Assembly (NCBI GenBank): GCA_964415295.1
Contig: CAYPYN010000004.1
Span: 186,001 to 250,000 of the forward strand
Length of the DNA: 64,000 nt
Direction of reading: 5' to 3'
Origin: SB21 sp964415295
GTDB lineage: Bacteria; CLD3; SB21
Below are positions 34,301-42,663 of this stretch, piece after piece (position 1 is the first letter of the stretch; each line of letters opens with the position of its first letter). The translations under genes were made by a program, and so were the position numbers. A model generated the notes under the pieces. That model did no database searches, was not told where the DNA came from, and saw only the letters and a list, made by a program, of their open reading frames with translations.

Positions 34301-34401
34301 CGCCATTTCATACTGTTGTACATTGCAGGATCAACGGATTGCGCTTTCGTATCAGCGGTAAACAATACCGAACATATAGCGACATACCAAAACCATTTCA
34401 T
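31327..34401 (-). CDS. Giant secreted BNR/VPS10-type beta-propeller protein
   Basis: 1024 residues from the ATG at 34401 (CGGAGTT upstream). A signal peptide ends near TKA-QS. From ~30 to ~720 there are two joined propellers with many BNR/Asp-box repeats (STDGGRSWVHTG, KTNDYGRTWKPV, SFDDGDHWQSL) and the opening WRMIGPHRGGRTVGAVGV. The C-terminal ~300 residues have a beta-sandwich (GVVTLEILDSKGNIIRKF, RFLWDMHYEPL) and end in a helical stretch. The family is often annotated as a VPS10/sortilin-like or glycosyl hydrolase-type protein, but no catalytic activity is proven. A paralogue is encoded at 49101-52352. Confidence 0.9.
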   Translation of the reverse strand: MKWFWYVAICSVLFTADTKAQSVDPAMYNSMKWRMIGPHRGGRTVGAVGVPQQPGVFYIGVNNGGVWKTNDYGRTWKPVFDDQPTGSIGDVAVAPSDPNIVYVATGEGLQRPDLSVGNGIYKSTDGGRSWVHTGLSEAQQIGGLAIDPKDANRVFAAVLGRPYGPNTERGVYRTTDGGRSWERVLYKDENTGAVQVTIDPMNSEIVYADLWASRLGPWENGWWQGPESGLFKSTDGGTTWKKLTKGFPTFEQGLGRIGFCIAPSDPKRMYATVDAPAEFGGIYRSDDAGNSWVRMSGDERLWGRGSDFAEVKVDPKNPDIVYSANIAAWKSTDGGNTWTGFRGAPGGDDYHRIWIHPDDPNIILLTADQGAIITVNGGETFSSWYNQPTAQFYHVSTDNAIPYNVYGGQQESGSVCITSRGNDGSITFRDWHPVAAEEWGYVAADPLDPNIVYGGKLTKYDKRNGQYQNIEPEAVRSGKYRFLRTAPVLFSSTDPKTLYYAGNVLFKTQNGGHSWDIISPDLSRETWDIPDNVGVYKTKEMKTMPRRGVIYTVAPSYVDGQVIWAGTDDGLIHVTNDGGKSWRNVTPSGISSWSKISLIDAGRRDAKTAYAAVNRIRLDDLKPHIYKTHDGGKSWTEIVNGLPNEPINAVREDPVQKGLLFAGSENAVYVSFDDGDHWQSLRLNMPATSIRDLVIKDDDLVVGTHGRSFWILDNITSLRQLAAERVERNRDVILFRPQAALRVRWSMNTDTPLPQEEPAGQNPPDGAIIEYYLKEKAQGVVTLEILDSKGNIIRKFASDDKPYKIPDVNIPLYWIRPQQILSGERGSHRFLWDMHYEPLAGPVRFPMNAIYGDTPPDPTSPWVMPAVYKVRLTVDGRTFEESFEIKMDPRVGTSADQLQLQHDLSMICYEARRQLTRIQSELMQLRIKIKTGLNIAKGKKAEALNDLDKRMGQLEDNSADRKAVSLKILQDNFNSLFNILQESDMAPTSQTTAAVKAVQERLSSFTENWTALKLEIHEQVESTK

Positions 34402-34492
34402 GGTGAACTCCGTCAAGTTAAAATCGTTAAATAGGAACGTGTTCGATTCAGAAGAAATTCATGACAGAACGGCTGTCATAGCCTTACTATGA

Positions 34493-34936
34493 TTAAATGC
34501 CAAACTGGCGAAAATGATGATCGATATGTTTGTACATGAATAGCCCCCATTCCGCCGGTGTCATCGGTCCGAAAAATGCGTGTTCGCGAATACGGACAGT
34601 GCCTTCACCCTGAGATACCTTGTTAAACGCTTTGACGAAATGACTCTTTTCTGTGTCGAAATCACGAGGGTCGGTGATAAGAAATTCGGCCGCCGTGGGC
34701 GAATTCTTTGAGAAGGGCTTGTCGCTGACGGCCATACTTCTAAAAAACCGCCCTATATGCCGCATAAATGTAGGCTTGATGGTCAGGTCACCCACCGGAA
34801 CCTGCAGGCCTTTTGCACAGTGAGCCAGCATTTGTGCCGCGTTCATCTTACCCCAGCCCGCGACGGTTTGCGGAGTAAGTCTGTTAAGTCTTTCCACCAC
34901 TTCTTTTTGAGCGGCGGGATCAAAAATCGATTTCAT
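34493..34936 (-). CDS. DUF1569 (DinB-like) protein
   Basis: 147 residues. The sequence MKSIFDPAAQKEVVERLNRLTPQTVAGWGKMNAAQMLAHCAKGLQ and the end GPMTPAEWGLFMYKHIDHHFRQFGI are typical of DUF1569, a four-helix DinB-type fold with histidines (AHC, HIDHH) in metal-binding positions. The function is unknown. It follows the GT-C-like gene by 31 bp on the same strand. Confidence 0.87.
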   Translation of the reverse strand: MKSIFDPAAQKEVVERLNRLTPQTVAGWGKMNAAQMLAHCAKGLQVPVGDLTIKPTFMRHIGRFFRSMAVSDKPFSKNSPTAAEFLITDPRDFDTEKSHFVKAFNKVSQGEGTVRIREHAFFGPMTPAEWGLFMYKHIDHHFRQFGI

Positions 34937-34967
34937 TTATTAACTCCCGTCAGAGTTTATTTATGTT

Positions 34968-36845
34968 CTACATTCTTGATTCAATTTCACGAAGTTTTCT
35001 TTGCAGACTCCGGTCATCGGGTTTCATGGAAACACAATAATCCAGACACAACGCGGCTTGAGTCCACTTGCTCTGATGGACAAAGACCATCCCAAGATTA
35101 TAAAATGCTTCCCAAGGACATCCCCTGGTTCGTTTTATGAATTCGACATAAAGCTTCTCGGCAATTCGGTACTGCTGTTGAGACTCTGCAAATCGTGCTT
35201 TATTCAGGATATCGATAGGATAGTGAATTTTGGTTATGAACCCGGAGAACCAGTTCACCAGGGGATCCTGCGATGTTTTGATCAGACTCGTAACATCGGC
35301 CGGTCGAGTGACCGAAGTATCCAGACCCATGTTTTCCAATACAGCATTCATTTCAATGGACGGCACGTGATCGGCAAGGCCTTTCACGACATAAATAACT
35401 GTGGTCGCGTCCCAATACACCAGTCTCCAGTCATGTAAGTCCTTCAGTTGCTCCAGCCACGCACCCGTAAATGTATAATCCGCAACAATGAGCTTATGAT
35501 TGTGCTGTTCAATGAGTTGAATCAGGCCGCCCTTTTTATAACTGGACAGCACTTCTTTGTACAGCGCCTCTTGCATGACCTCCAGACGTCCGTCAATAAA
35601 GACCGGTTCCCCTGTTTTCCATGCCAACCAACCGCCTATTCCAAGACTATTTAAAATTCTACCTTCGATCCGGTTGTCTTTTATGAATTGCGCGGCTCCT
35701 TCTGCAAAATAGGTCATGTCAATTCCCCAGCCGATCCGGATAGGGCGGCGGTCGCTTATGTAGTAAGCGTTGGTGGATACTCGTGCGGACAACATTATGA
35801 TAATTGCGACATACAGTAGACCAATAAAATTGTACGACCTTGCAGGCCGATTCCGTTTCGCCTTGAACATAACCCAAACCTCCTGAAGCATGACGGCCAG
35901 AATAACACTCGAATAGAGGACAAATAGAGGGATATTTCGAAATTGTACTGCCGATATGGCGAAAAGCGCGCCTGTAACGATACACTCATAGAGCTTTCTT
36001 TGTCTTATGGTCACGGCCATCAGGATAAAAATCAACGCGGTCCAGACAAAATAAGCCGCTACCACGTGGCGCGGATAAATAAAGGGATTAGACAAAACTG
36101 CCGAAGACCATGGTGAGGCAAATTCCAGAATGTCATTCTTGAAAACATTCGCGGAGTCGAATCTCGTCAACAACTCGAGTGGGAATAACGCTCCTTTTAG
36201 AAAATACGGGTTAATCAATACTGCAATAATGCCTCCCAAACCCCAAATCCATAAATAGCGGTCGATTCTTTTGGCAGAGAAAAAGTCGGAAATGGCGTAC
36301 GTTACTATGATAAAGACGCCTAGAATAAATAAGCCGTGCGTATTGACCCAAACCGCAATAATAACAGGCAAAAGCCATAAGATTCGTTTTCTTGAACTGA
36401 GGTAATAGTCCAGAACCATTGAAACGATGATCATGAAGATCCAGGAAGCGATCTCCGGCCTGTGATTGAATCGTGTCTCAGCAATCAACAGAGAGAACAG
36501 CAGTATCCATACTGCCAACCCTGAGGCCACTCTTTTACTTCCGGACCAAACAAGAATCAGTGAAAACAGCAAGATGACGAGTAATGCATAAACGAGGGAC
36601 ACCCATTCAAACCCTAACATCGAATAGATCCCGTACACGACGATTTGATACAACCAATGGAGATCAATATACGGATGGTCGTTAACCGTATAGGTAAACG
36701 TATCCATGTCAAAAAATCTTTCATTCTCAAGTATCCATTGGCCCGCATGCATATGGAAGCCAATGTCCTTGTCGTCGATAAGTCTTGATGACATCAGCCC
36801 AACGAGTACAAAAAACAGTACGACCGGGAGCCTGTTTTCCTTCAT
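34968..36845 (-). CDS. GT-C-like polytopic membrane protein with C-terminal TPR
   Basis: 625 residues from the Met at 36845; a start 12 codons earlier (36881) is also possible. About 12 hydrophobic helices fill residues ~5-390. The first luminal loop has DDKDIGFHMHAGQWILENERFFDMDTFTYTVNDHPYIDLHWLYQ, where DxD-like acidic residues and His are placed as in GT-C-fold lipid-linked-sugar glycosyltransferases. The last ~60 residues (AEKLYVEFIKRTRG..EAFYNLGMVFVHQSKWTQAALCLDYCVSMKP) are a tetratricopeptide repeat. It probably transfers a sugar at the outer face of the inner membrane, but substrate and acceptor are unknown. Confidence 0.72.
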   Translation of the reverse strand: MKENRLPVVLFFVLVGLMSSRLIDDKDIGFHMHAGQWILENERFFDMDTFTYTVNDHPYIDLHWLYQIVVYGIYSMLGFEWVSLVYALLVILLFSLILVWSGSKRVASGLAVWILLFSLLIAETRFNHRPEIASWIFMIIVSMVLDYYLSSRKRILWLLPVIIAVWVNTHGLFILGVFIIVTYAISDFFSAKRIDRYLWIWGLGGIIAVLINPYFLKGALFPLELLTRFDSANVFKNDILEFASPWSSAVLSNPFIYPRHVVAAYFVWTALIFILMAVTIRQRKLYECIVTGALFAISAVQFRNIPLFVLYSSVILAVMLQEVWVMFKAKRNRPARSYNFIGLLYVAIIIMLSARVSTNAYYISDRRPIRIGWGIDMTYFAEGAAQFIKDNRIEGRILNSLGIGGWLAWKTGEPVFIDGRLEVMQEALYKEVLSSYKKGGLIQLIEQHNHKLIVADYTFTGAWLEQLKDLHDWRLVYWDATTVIYVVKGLADHVPSIEMNAVLENMGLDTSVTRPADVTSLIKTSQDPLVNWFSGFITKIHYPIDILNKARFAESQQQYRIAEKLYVEFIKRTRGCPWEAFYNLGMVFVHQSKWTQAALCLDYCVSMKPDDRSLQRKLREIESRM

Positions 36846-36964
36846 TGAAAAGCATGAAATAATTTTGACTGCTGTCAGCATACAACTCGATCGCTGGAAA
36901 AATTTTGAAACATTTAATATACCAGCCGTAACAATGATACAGATTTAACTCGGAGATTATCCAT

Positions 36965-37564
36965 ATGTTCAAGATAATGGAACGACTTAAACAATCCTAC
37001 TGGGCTCTGGTAATGGTTATCTGCCTTCGTTACTTGATTGGCTCAGCTTTTGTCTTTGCTTCCATGGTCAAAATTCAGGGTGAACGTTTTACCATTCTCA
37101 GCCCGGACACACGCATCGGTCATTTCTTTGAAGCCATGTATCAGACGGGCGCCTATTGGCAATTCCTGGGCTGGGCACAACTTACGGCGGCTTTCCTATT
37201 GATGACTCAGCGCTATTCCACGCTCGGAGCACTGCTATTCTTCCCCATCATCCTTAATATTTTTGTCATTACTGTGGCGCTGGGTTTTTCAGGCACGCCG
37301 GCCGTCACCGGTTTGATGCTCATCGCCACGGTCTTCCTTCTGCTCTGGGATTACGACAAATTCGTTCCACTTTTTCGACGCCACACCGCAAACAACAATG
37401 ATTTTGTGTGGACCGCCATGGGCGTTCTTCTATTCCTTACCGCGATAAGCATGAAGTGGATCGCATCGCTCGCCGGAGTTCTGACTTCATTAGTGGCCGT
37501 GCTGGTAATCATGTTCGCCCTTATTGCGTTTCAATATTTCCGATCGAAAAAACTGCCGTCGTGA
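36965..37564 (+). CDS. DoxX-like four-helix membrane protein
   Basis: 199 residues. The first ~120 residues match the DoxX/DoxD-like layout of four membrane helices: RYLIGSAFVFASMVKIQGERF, then the loop with HFFEAMYQTGAYWQFLGWAQLTAAFLLM and ALLFFPIILNIFVITVALGF. Two further helices follow. Some DoxX proteins contribute to quinone- or thiol-linked redox reactions, but the reaction here is unknown. GGAGATT lies nine bases before the ATG. It is divergent from the GT-C-like gene. Confidence 0.75.
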   Translation: MFKIMERLKQSYWALVMVICLRYLIGSAFVFASMVKIQGERFTILSPDTRIGHFFEAMYQTGAYWQFLGWAQLTAAFLLMTQRYSTLGALLFFPIILNIFVITVALGFSGTPAVTGLMLIATVFLLLWDYDKFVPLFRRHTANNNDFVWTAMGVLLFLTAISMKWIASLAGVLTSLVAVLVIMFALIAFQYFRSKKLPS

Positions 37565-37753
37565 ACGAAATGTGGTGAAAATGTAGGCATTGCATGAACA
37601 TGAATCAACGAATTTGTCACGTAGCCATATAGTTTTCAGACTTTTTCCTGCCAATTCCCCGTACAAATTCTTCTTTAATTTGACAAGGATTTTCATTACA
37701 CTAGACCCCGAAATTGACACATAAACCGTTATCAACTTTTTTTTGGAGCGTGT

Positions 37754-38956
37754 ATGTCCGTTCGCATGATCTCTCCCGCCGTCAGAACCGAGGAAATCAC
37801 TTACGCCGTCAGAGACGTTGTGGTCCTCGCGGAAAAAGCCGCTAAACGCGGCCTGGAAATGCTGTATCTTAATATCGGCGATCCCAACGTATTTGATTTC
37901 TACACGCCTCCGCACATCATAGAGGCTGTTCATAAGGCCATGATGGATAATAAGAACGGATACTCGGCTTCATCAGGAATCAAAGAAGGTATTGCGGCCA
38001 TCGAAAAAGAGGCTGATCGGAAGGGTATACGCAATATACGCGATATCTTTGTTACCACCGGCGTTAGCGAAGCCATCGATCTGTGCCTGACGGCTCTGGT
38101 CAATGAAGGCGAAAACGTTCTTACGCCGAGTCCCGGTTATCCTTTGTATCAGGCCATCCTGAAGAAACTCAATGTCGTTGAAAATGCTTACTATCTGGAC
38201 GAGGCCAACGATTGGCAGCCAAACGTTGATGAGATGGCCTCAAAGATCAATTCAAAGACCAGGGCGATCATATTGATCAATCCGAATAATCCGACCGGTT
38301 CGGTCTATTCCAACGAGGTTCTGTTGAAAGTGATCGAACTCGCCGCAAAACACAACCTCGTCATTTTTGCCGATGAGATCTATGACAAACTCATACTCGA
38401 CGGCGGACATCACGTCGCGTTGGCTTCACTGAATTCCGAAGTGCCGATCATTACGCTTAACGGGCTTTCCAAATCATTTCTTGTACCCGGATTTCGCATC
38501 GGTTGGGGCATCATTTCAGGTGAGGAGTCCCGGATCAAGACGTATGTGGAGGCTATTAATAAACTTTTGCGCGCGCGCTTGTGCGCCAATCATCCGATGC
38601 AATATGCCATCAAGCCCGCTCTTGAAGGCGACCAAAGCCACTTGACCGACGTAAAAACCAGACTCACGAGGCGGCGTGATCTCACTTTCCAGATGCTCAA
38701 TTCCACTCCGGAAATTTCTTTGGTGAAACCCAACGGCGCCTTTTATGCCTTTCCAACACTGCACATTAATAAATCGGACGATGAGTTTGTTCGCGCTCTG
38801 ATTGAAGAGACGGGCGTGGTTACGGTGGCCGGCAGCGGATTCGGGCAGGTTCCCGGAACCAAACATTTCCGTGTGGTTTTCCTCCCGGATGAAAATAAGC
38901 TCAAAAAGGCTTACGAGAAAATCCTCGATTTCGCAGGGAAATTCAATAAGCGCTGA
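37754..38956 (+). CDS. Class I/II pyridoxal-phosphate aminotransferase, alanine/aspartate type
   Basis: 400 residues, fold-type I. The PLP lysine is in NGLSKSFLVPGFRIGW. Other family motifs are LNIGDPNVFDFYTPPHIIEAV (substrate loop), VTTGVSEAIDLCLTALVNEGENVLTPSPGYPLY, INPNNPTGSVYS and the aspartate in IFADEIYDKL. The overall pattern is that of the AlaA/archaeal aspartate aminotransferase group. It is a cytoplasmic enzyme, most likely making alanine or aspartate. TTGGAGC precedes the ATG. A TTGACA at 37680 may belong to its promoter. It is convergent with the DUF5916 gene (nine-base gap). Confidence 0.88.
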   Translation: MSVRMISPAVRTEEITYAVRDVVVLAEKAAKRGLEMLYLNIGDPNVFDFYTPPHIIEAVHKAMMDNKNGYSASSGIKEGIAAIEKEADRKGIRNIRDIFVTTGVSEAIDLCLTALVNEGENVLTPSPGYPLYQAILKKLNVVENAYYLDEANDWQPNVDEMASKINSKTRAIILINPNNPTGSVYSNEVLLKVIELAAKHNLVIFADEIYDKLILDGGHHVALASLNSEVPIITLNGLSKSFLVPGFRIGWGIISGEESRIKTYVEAINKLLRARLCANHPMQYAIKPALEGDQSHLTDVKTRLTRRRDLTFQMLNSTPEISLVKPNGAFYAFPTLHINKSDDEFVRALIEETGVVTVAGSGFGQVPGTKHFRVVFLPDENKLKKAYEKILDFAGKFNKR

Positions 38957-38965
38957 GCTGATTGC

Positions 38966-41038
38966 CTAGAAATTGACCTCATACGCCAACTTGAAATAGC
39001 GGCCGGGATTCTCCAACAGCCGGCTGTCCTCAAGATCGGAATCTTTCTGCAGATTCAATACAAAGTATAAATTACTTCCCGCAAAGAATTCATACTGCAG
39101 GAGGGAATTCCATGCTATCAACGTGCGGTGAGTATCACCTGAAGCTATTTTTTTGTCATTAATCTGATAGAACGATCTCAGATAGAGCTTATCTATAATT
39201 CGGTAATTCAGCTTGACCCTGTAGATATTTTGATCAACCGCAGCCGTCCTCTGCCCGCGATAGGATAGTGTCAGTCCCATATTCCCAAAAAAGGCCAGGT
39301 TAAGGTCGCCGTACGGATTATGAAGGTACGATCCGTAAAAAGGACCGAAATTATAGCCCAAGATCAAAGAATGATTTCCATATATAAACTTGACATTATG
39401 GTCCTCCAGAAAGTTCGTTCTGGTAACGATGGTCGTGTCGTTTTTAAAATCATCCGGCCTGTTATATTCGAAATTGTGATTGAGACTTAGCCAGTCGTTG
39501 ACTTTATAGTTGACATAAGCGTTTACATTTTCCTGAAGAGTGAAATCGCTCGATAATTTCTTAGCCCGATAGTACTGAGCGCCGGCATTGACCGAAGAGA
39601 AGTACTTGATATTTCGGACAAAATTATACCCTCCGCCAACTATGATCTCGTCGTAATCATTCCCATAGTTGTTGAACAAGGTCATGGCGTCGAATTTCTT
39701 ATCGAACCGACTGTAAATAATGTCCGCGTAGGGTCCACCTCCGCCGTCAAACTGGTAGTACAAATGGCCGCGATAGGCCTGTCCCTGATCCTTATTGCTT
39801 CCTGTCTTACTGATACTGCTGACCGCTTGCGGCTGAAAGACCCATCGTGAAAAGAGATCGATCTTGCTGTCGACGCTGTACAGCTGCTCATCACGATCGC
39901 GTGCGGGATCACGATCAACCAATATCGTGGAGCCCAGAGTGAAGTTCTGGTAGATCAGGTTTGGACGGGCTACGAAAAAGGATCTTTTGTCCTTGTTGAT
40001 AACTCCGGGTGATGCCTCCTCTTCCACATACGCCAGACCAGTCTTCAAGTGATTACTGCGGTAGGTATAGTTGAGACCGTAATGGATCTCCTGGATCGCA
40101 CGCGTGTAAAAAATATTGATGGGCGTACGGTAAATATCGAGATCCTTACTGAAAAAAGGCCTCTTTTCCTGCAGAAATATAGGGGTTCCGTATAACGAAA
40201 AATCGAAGGGATCCGCCTCCAGTGTCGATTCGTCGGTATTGTATGTTCCTTTAAGCTTGTGCCGGTCCAGGCTGACACTCACCTCTCCACCAAATGAACT
40301 CTTGAAGTTCGAGTCGATCTTACTTGCAACGATGTAAGGCGTCGCATTGAAATTAAGATTGGCTCTTTCATCAAAAGGATGTATGTCCCATTCATACGTT
40401 CCCTTGAGATTCATAAGCTCACTCGTGGGACTGATCGAATAGAAATAGCTCGTTCCGTCCGGTTTGTATGCAAATAACTGGACGTCGACACCAATCCTGC
40501 TGGGATTCTTGTTCTGTATCTTGTCCACAGGGATACGGACTTCCGATTCGATGTAACCTTCTTCGCCATTGGATGGCTCCCTGTACACCACAGACTTGTT
40601 CTGCCATATCCAGTCCCATTCCTGAGACAACTGACGCTGATTGTATATGAGCAGGTCTCTTTGATTGTTCAAAAAGCTGAACGCAAAGAAATACCCATTC
40701 TTGCGTTTGTTCTCGAGATCCAACAAAATGAAAAATTCGTTTTCCTCATCCGTACTCCGGTCTCTGATCAAAGACTGCCTTATCACACGGCCTCGCGGCC
40801 AGAATTTGACCCCCACGTAAATGGCGTCTTTGGATTGTTTGAGATAAACAATGGTCTTATCGTAATATTTTTCACTGGTCTTAGGAACGATCATGGTAAA
40901 ATCTTCAAAAGTTTTGGCCCCGGCCCATTCGTCTTCTTCAATTTTACCGTCGATTTTTGGAACGATTTCAGCTTGCGGTAACAGATCGCAGACAGGAAAA
41001 GAAAGGAACAGGAGAAGGGACGAAAGAAAGTGTTTCAT
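38966..41038 (-). CDS. DUF5916 outer-membrane protein with N-terminal CBM9-like domain
   Basis: 690 residues with a signal peptide (LSSLLLFLSFPVCDLLPQ). Residues ~25-210 are a carbohydrate-binding family 9-like domain: PKIDGKIEEDEWAGAKTFEDFT and VYLKQSKDAIYVGVKFW at the start, then ENEFFILLDLENKRKNGYFF. The rest, from WDIHPFDERANLNFNATPY onward, is the DUF5916 barrel-like region rich in alternating aromatic strands (GLNYTYRSNHLKTG, HNFEYNRPDD), ending YFKLAYEVNF with a C-terminal Phe as in outer-membrane barrels. It is thought to bind or pass glycans or metals, but this is not proven. Confidence 0.85.
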   Translation of the reverse strand: MKHFLSSLLLFLSFPVCDLLPQAEIVPKIDGKIEEDEWAGAKTFEDFTMIVPKTSEKYYDKTIVYLKQSKDAIYVGVKFWPRGRVIRQSLIRDRSTDEENEFFILLDLENKRKNGYFFAFSFLNNQRDLLIYNQRQLSQEWDWIWQNKSVVYREPSNGEEGYIESEVRIPVDKIQNKNPSRIGVDVQLFAYKPDGTSYFYSISPTSELMNLKGTYEWDIHPFDERANLNFNATPYIVASKIDSNFKSSFGGEVSVSLDRHKLKGTYNTDESTLEADPFDFSLYGTPIFLQEKRPFFSKDLDIYRTPINIFYTRAIQEIHYGLNYTYRSNHLKTGLAYVEEEASPGVINKDKRSFFVARPNLIYQNFTLGSTILVDRDPARDRDEQLYSVDSKIDLFSRWVFQPQAVSSISKTGSNKDQGQAYRGHLYYQFDGGGGPYADIIYSRFDKKFDAMTLFNNYGNDYDEIIVGGGYNFVRNIKYFSSVNAGAQYYRAKKLSSDFTLQENVNAYVNYKVNDWLSLNHNFEYNRPDDFKNDTTIVTRTNFLEDHNVKFIYGNHSLILGYNFGPFYGSYLHNPYGDLNLAFFGNMGLTLSYRGQRTAAVDQNIYRVKLNYRIIDKLYLRSFYQINDKKIASGDTHRTLIAWNSLLQYEFFAGSNLYFVLNLQKDSDLEDSRLLENPGRYFKLAYEVNF

Positions 41039-41200
41039 AGCGAACTCCCTATTGAAGCTTTATGACTCATGCGTTTTAGATCGTTATCCGCCTCTCATCC
41101 TCATATAAAACGGAAAAGACCTTGGGGAAAGGAATGCGTTTGTCTGCGATACTGAGCAAACGAAAGAATCTGGAAAAAGTTTCAACGGGGAGGGTCAATG

Positions 41201-41212
41201 ACCCGAAAGGGT
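41201..41212 (-). repeat. Hairpin ACCC-GAAA-GGGT after the ferredoxin gene
   Basis: Located at the stop codon of the ferredoxin gene and next to a palindrome GGGTCAATGACCC (41192-41204). The same hairpin occurs at 23229-23241. It may form a weak 3' end or a processing signal. Confidence 0.35.
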
Positions 41213-42492
41213 TATACGGGGGCTTTGAGGATGAGCGCTTCGAGATAACGCGATTTCATTTGCCGGCTGGCCATGATCTGCTTGAGAGGAGGCAGCTTTA
41301 GTATGGCTCCAAGTATGGCCGCCATGGCGCGGTGGCTGGCAAGGAGTTGGTTATCGAATATAAGGTTTTGGAGTTTTCCGCGTTCAATAGCCATGAGTAC
41401 GGCTTTGTGAGCGCCGTTGACCGGCGTGATAACACGTTTTGGGCGGCTTTCCAGCCGGATACCGTTCGTCGGACAAACGCGCACACAAACACCGCATCCC
41501 AAACACACAGCCTCGTCCACTTTTGCTTTTTTCCGGTTTGGTTTATGAGGATCATGGGAGGAGACAGCGGTCATTGCCTCGACCGGACAGACCTTAACGC
41601 ACTTCTGGCAGCCGTTGCAGAGATCCTCCGACACACGGGGAATGAAGTTGGTTGTATGAACCGGCTGAAGATTGGCGTATTTCCGCGCGGCGATCATCGC
41701 TTCGCAGCAACAGCCGCAGCAATTGCAGATAAAATTCACGCGCTCGCGCACGTTCTCCCCAAATTGAACCAGGTTCTCACCGTAGGCTTTGTGGAGCAGT
41801 TCGGTACATTCCGAACGATCAATGGCCCGGGCATACCCGTGGCGAGTAAGCGATAAAGCGGTATTATTGAACGTCATACAGATGTCCATGGAAGCGTCAC
41901 AGGCTCGGTCCATGTGCTGCATTTTGTGACGGCAATAGCAAATACCTACACCAATGTGCTCCGCCGTTTGTATGACGTGCGTCGCGCGTTCATAGTCCAG
42001 AACATGCAGAGCATTATCTTCCGATAAGGACGGCTCGTTAACAAAGGCACGCCCTAACTGTGTTTCCCCGTTGGCAAACAGGGCCTTGACGAAATCTTCT
42101 TCCACATTGAGATATTGATAGAAAAGCTGAGCCAACATTTTCTGATCAATGTCCCCGCGCAATCGCATCATGGCGAATTCAAAGAACCCGGCCATAGGAG
42201 GCGGCATGACGTACAGTGTTCCTTCCTCAAATCCAATGTCCAGTAATACGGCTTTTGAAGATAGTTGATCAAGCATGTTCTGTGTTTTGATTGGATCCGT
42301 TTTCCACGCTTCCGATGCGGTCTTTACCGTGAATGGTTTGATCGGAAGAAGGGCCATTAACCGTGCTTCTTCTTCAGAAAACAGGACTTTCAGAATTTGA
42401 TATAAGGTCTCACTGGGCGGGGCTCCCTGAGGAAACCGATTGAGTCTTTCAACCAGTTTGTGATAACCCGATCGGAGTGTATGGTGGGCCAT
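41212..42492 (-). CDS. Two-[4Fe-4S] ferredoxin protein with a Cys-rich N-terminal redox region
   Basis: 426 residues from the ATG at 42492, which has TGAGGAGG upstream. The C-terminal half contains two [4Fe-4S] motifs, CNGCQKCVKVCP and CLGCGVCVRVCP. Before them are further cysteine groups: CYCRHKMQHMDRACD and CNCCGCCCE, which suggest a third cofactor site. The N-terminal ~150 residues form a helical domain with PPPMAGFFEFAMMR. The protein is cytoplasmic and should transfer low-potential electrons or act in a redox-sensing enzyme. Its promoter has the same dyad as the corrinoid operon, so it could supply electrons for cobalamin reactivation (inference). Confidence 0.83.
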   Translation of the reverse strand: MAHHTLRSGYHKLVERLNRFPQGAPPSETLYQILKVLFSEEEARLMALLPIKPFTVKTASEAWKTDPIKTQNMLDQLSSKAVLLDIGFEEGTLYVMPPPMAGFFEFAMMRLRGDIDQKMLAQLFYQYLNVEEDFVKALFANGETQLGRAFVNEPSLSEDNALHVLDYERATHVIQTAEHIGVGICYCRHKMQHMDRACDASMDICMTFNNTALSLTRHGYARAIDRSECTELLHKAYGENLVQFGENVRERVNFICNCCGCCCEAMIAARKYANLQPVHTTNFIPRVSEDLCNGCQKCVKVCPVEAMTAVSSHDPHKPNRKKAKVDEAVCLGCGVCVRVCPTNGIRLESRPKRVITPVNGAHKAVLMAIERGKLQNLIFDNQLLASHRAMAAILGAILKLPPLKQIMASRQMKSRYLEALILKAPV

Positions 42493-42545
42493 GCGTTGCC
42501 TCCTCAATCTTCAACGTAATGTAATTAAAAATTTGACCGGAATCC

Positions 42546-42566
42546 ATGACCGCCGTCATGTTTTGC
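42546..42566 (-). promoter_or_regulatory. Fnr/Crp-type dyad, second copy
   Basis: ATGAC-N4-GTCAT (spacer CGCC) followed by GTTTTGC, identical in its 17 fixed positions to the copy at 9063-9083. On the minus strand, TACATT (42523-42518) lies at the same distance from the dyad centre (29.5 bp) as in the first copy, which gives a start near 42511 just upstream of the ferredoxin ribosome-binding site. Confidence 0.65.
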
Positions 42567-42602
42567 CTTACTGTTCACGCACGTCTTGAATATACAAATC
42601 TC

Positions 42603-42632
42603 TTGACAAGCTTATCCCACTTGTTGTATGTT
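42603..42632 (+). promoter_or_regulatory. Possible promoter of the SpoIIAA-like gene
   Basis: TTGACA (42603-42608), 18 bp, then TATGTT (42627-42632), which lies 31 bp before the chosen ATG at 42664. The -10 element is only a fair match. Confidence 0.4.
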
Positions 42633-42663
42633 AAAACCGAAATAATTGCCTTTTACATACCTT

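Noticed and set aside
37680..37707. Promoter of the aminotransferase gene at TTGACA 37680
   Set aside because: The -35 is good, but the best -10 candidates (TAGACC at 16 bp, TACACT at 11 bp) are poor, so it is mentioned in the gene entry and not listed as a site.
42603..42632. The promoter of the SpoIIAA-like gene as the main target of the second dyad
   Set aside because: The distance from dyad to a plus-strand -10 differs between the two loci, whereas the minus-strand distances are identical, so the minus-strand genes are the better targets.
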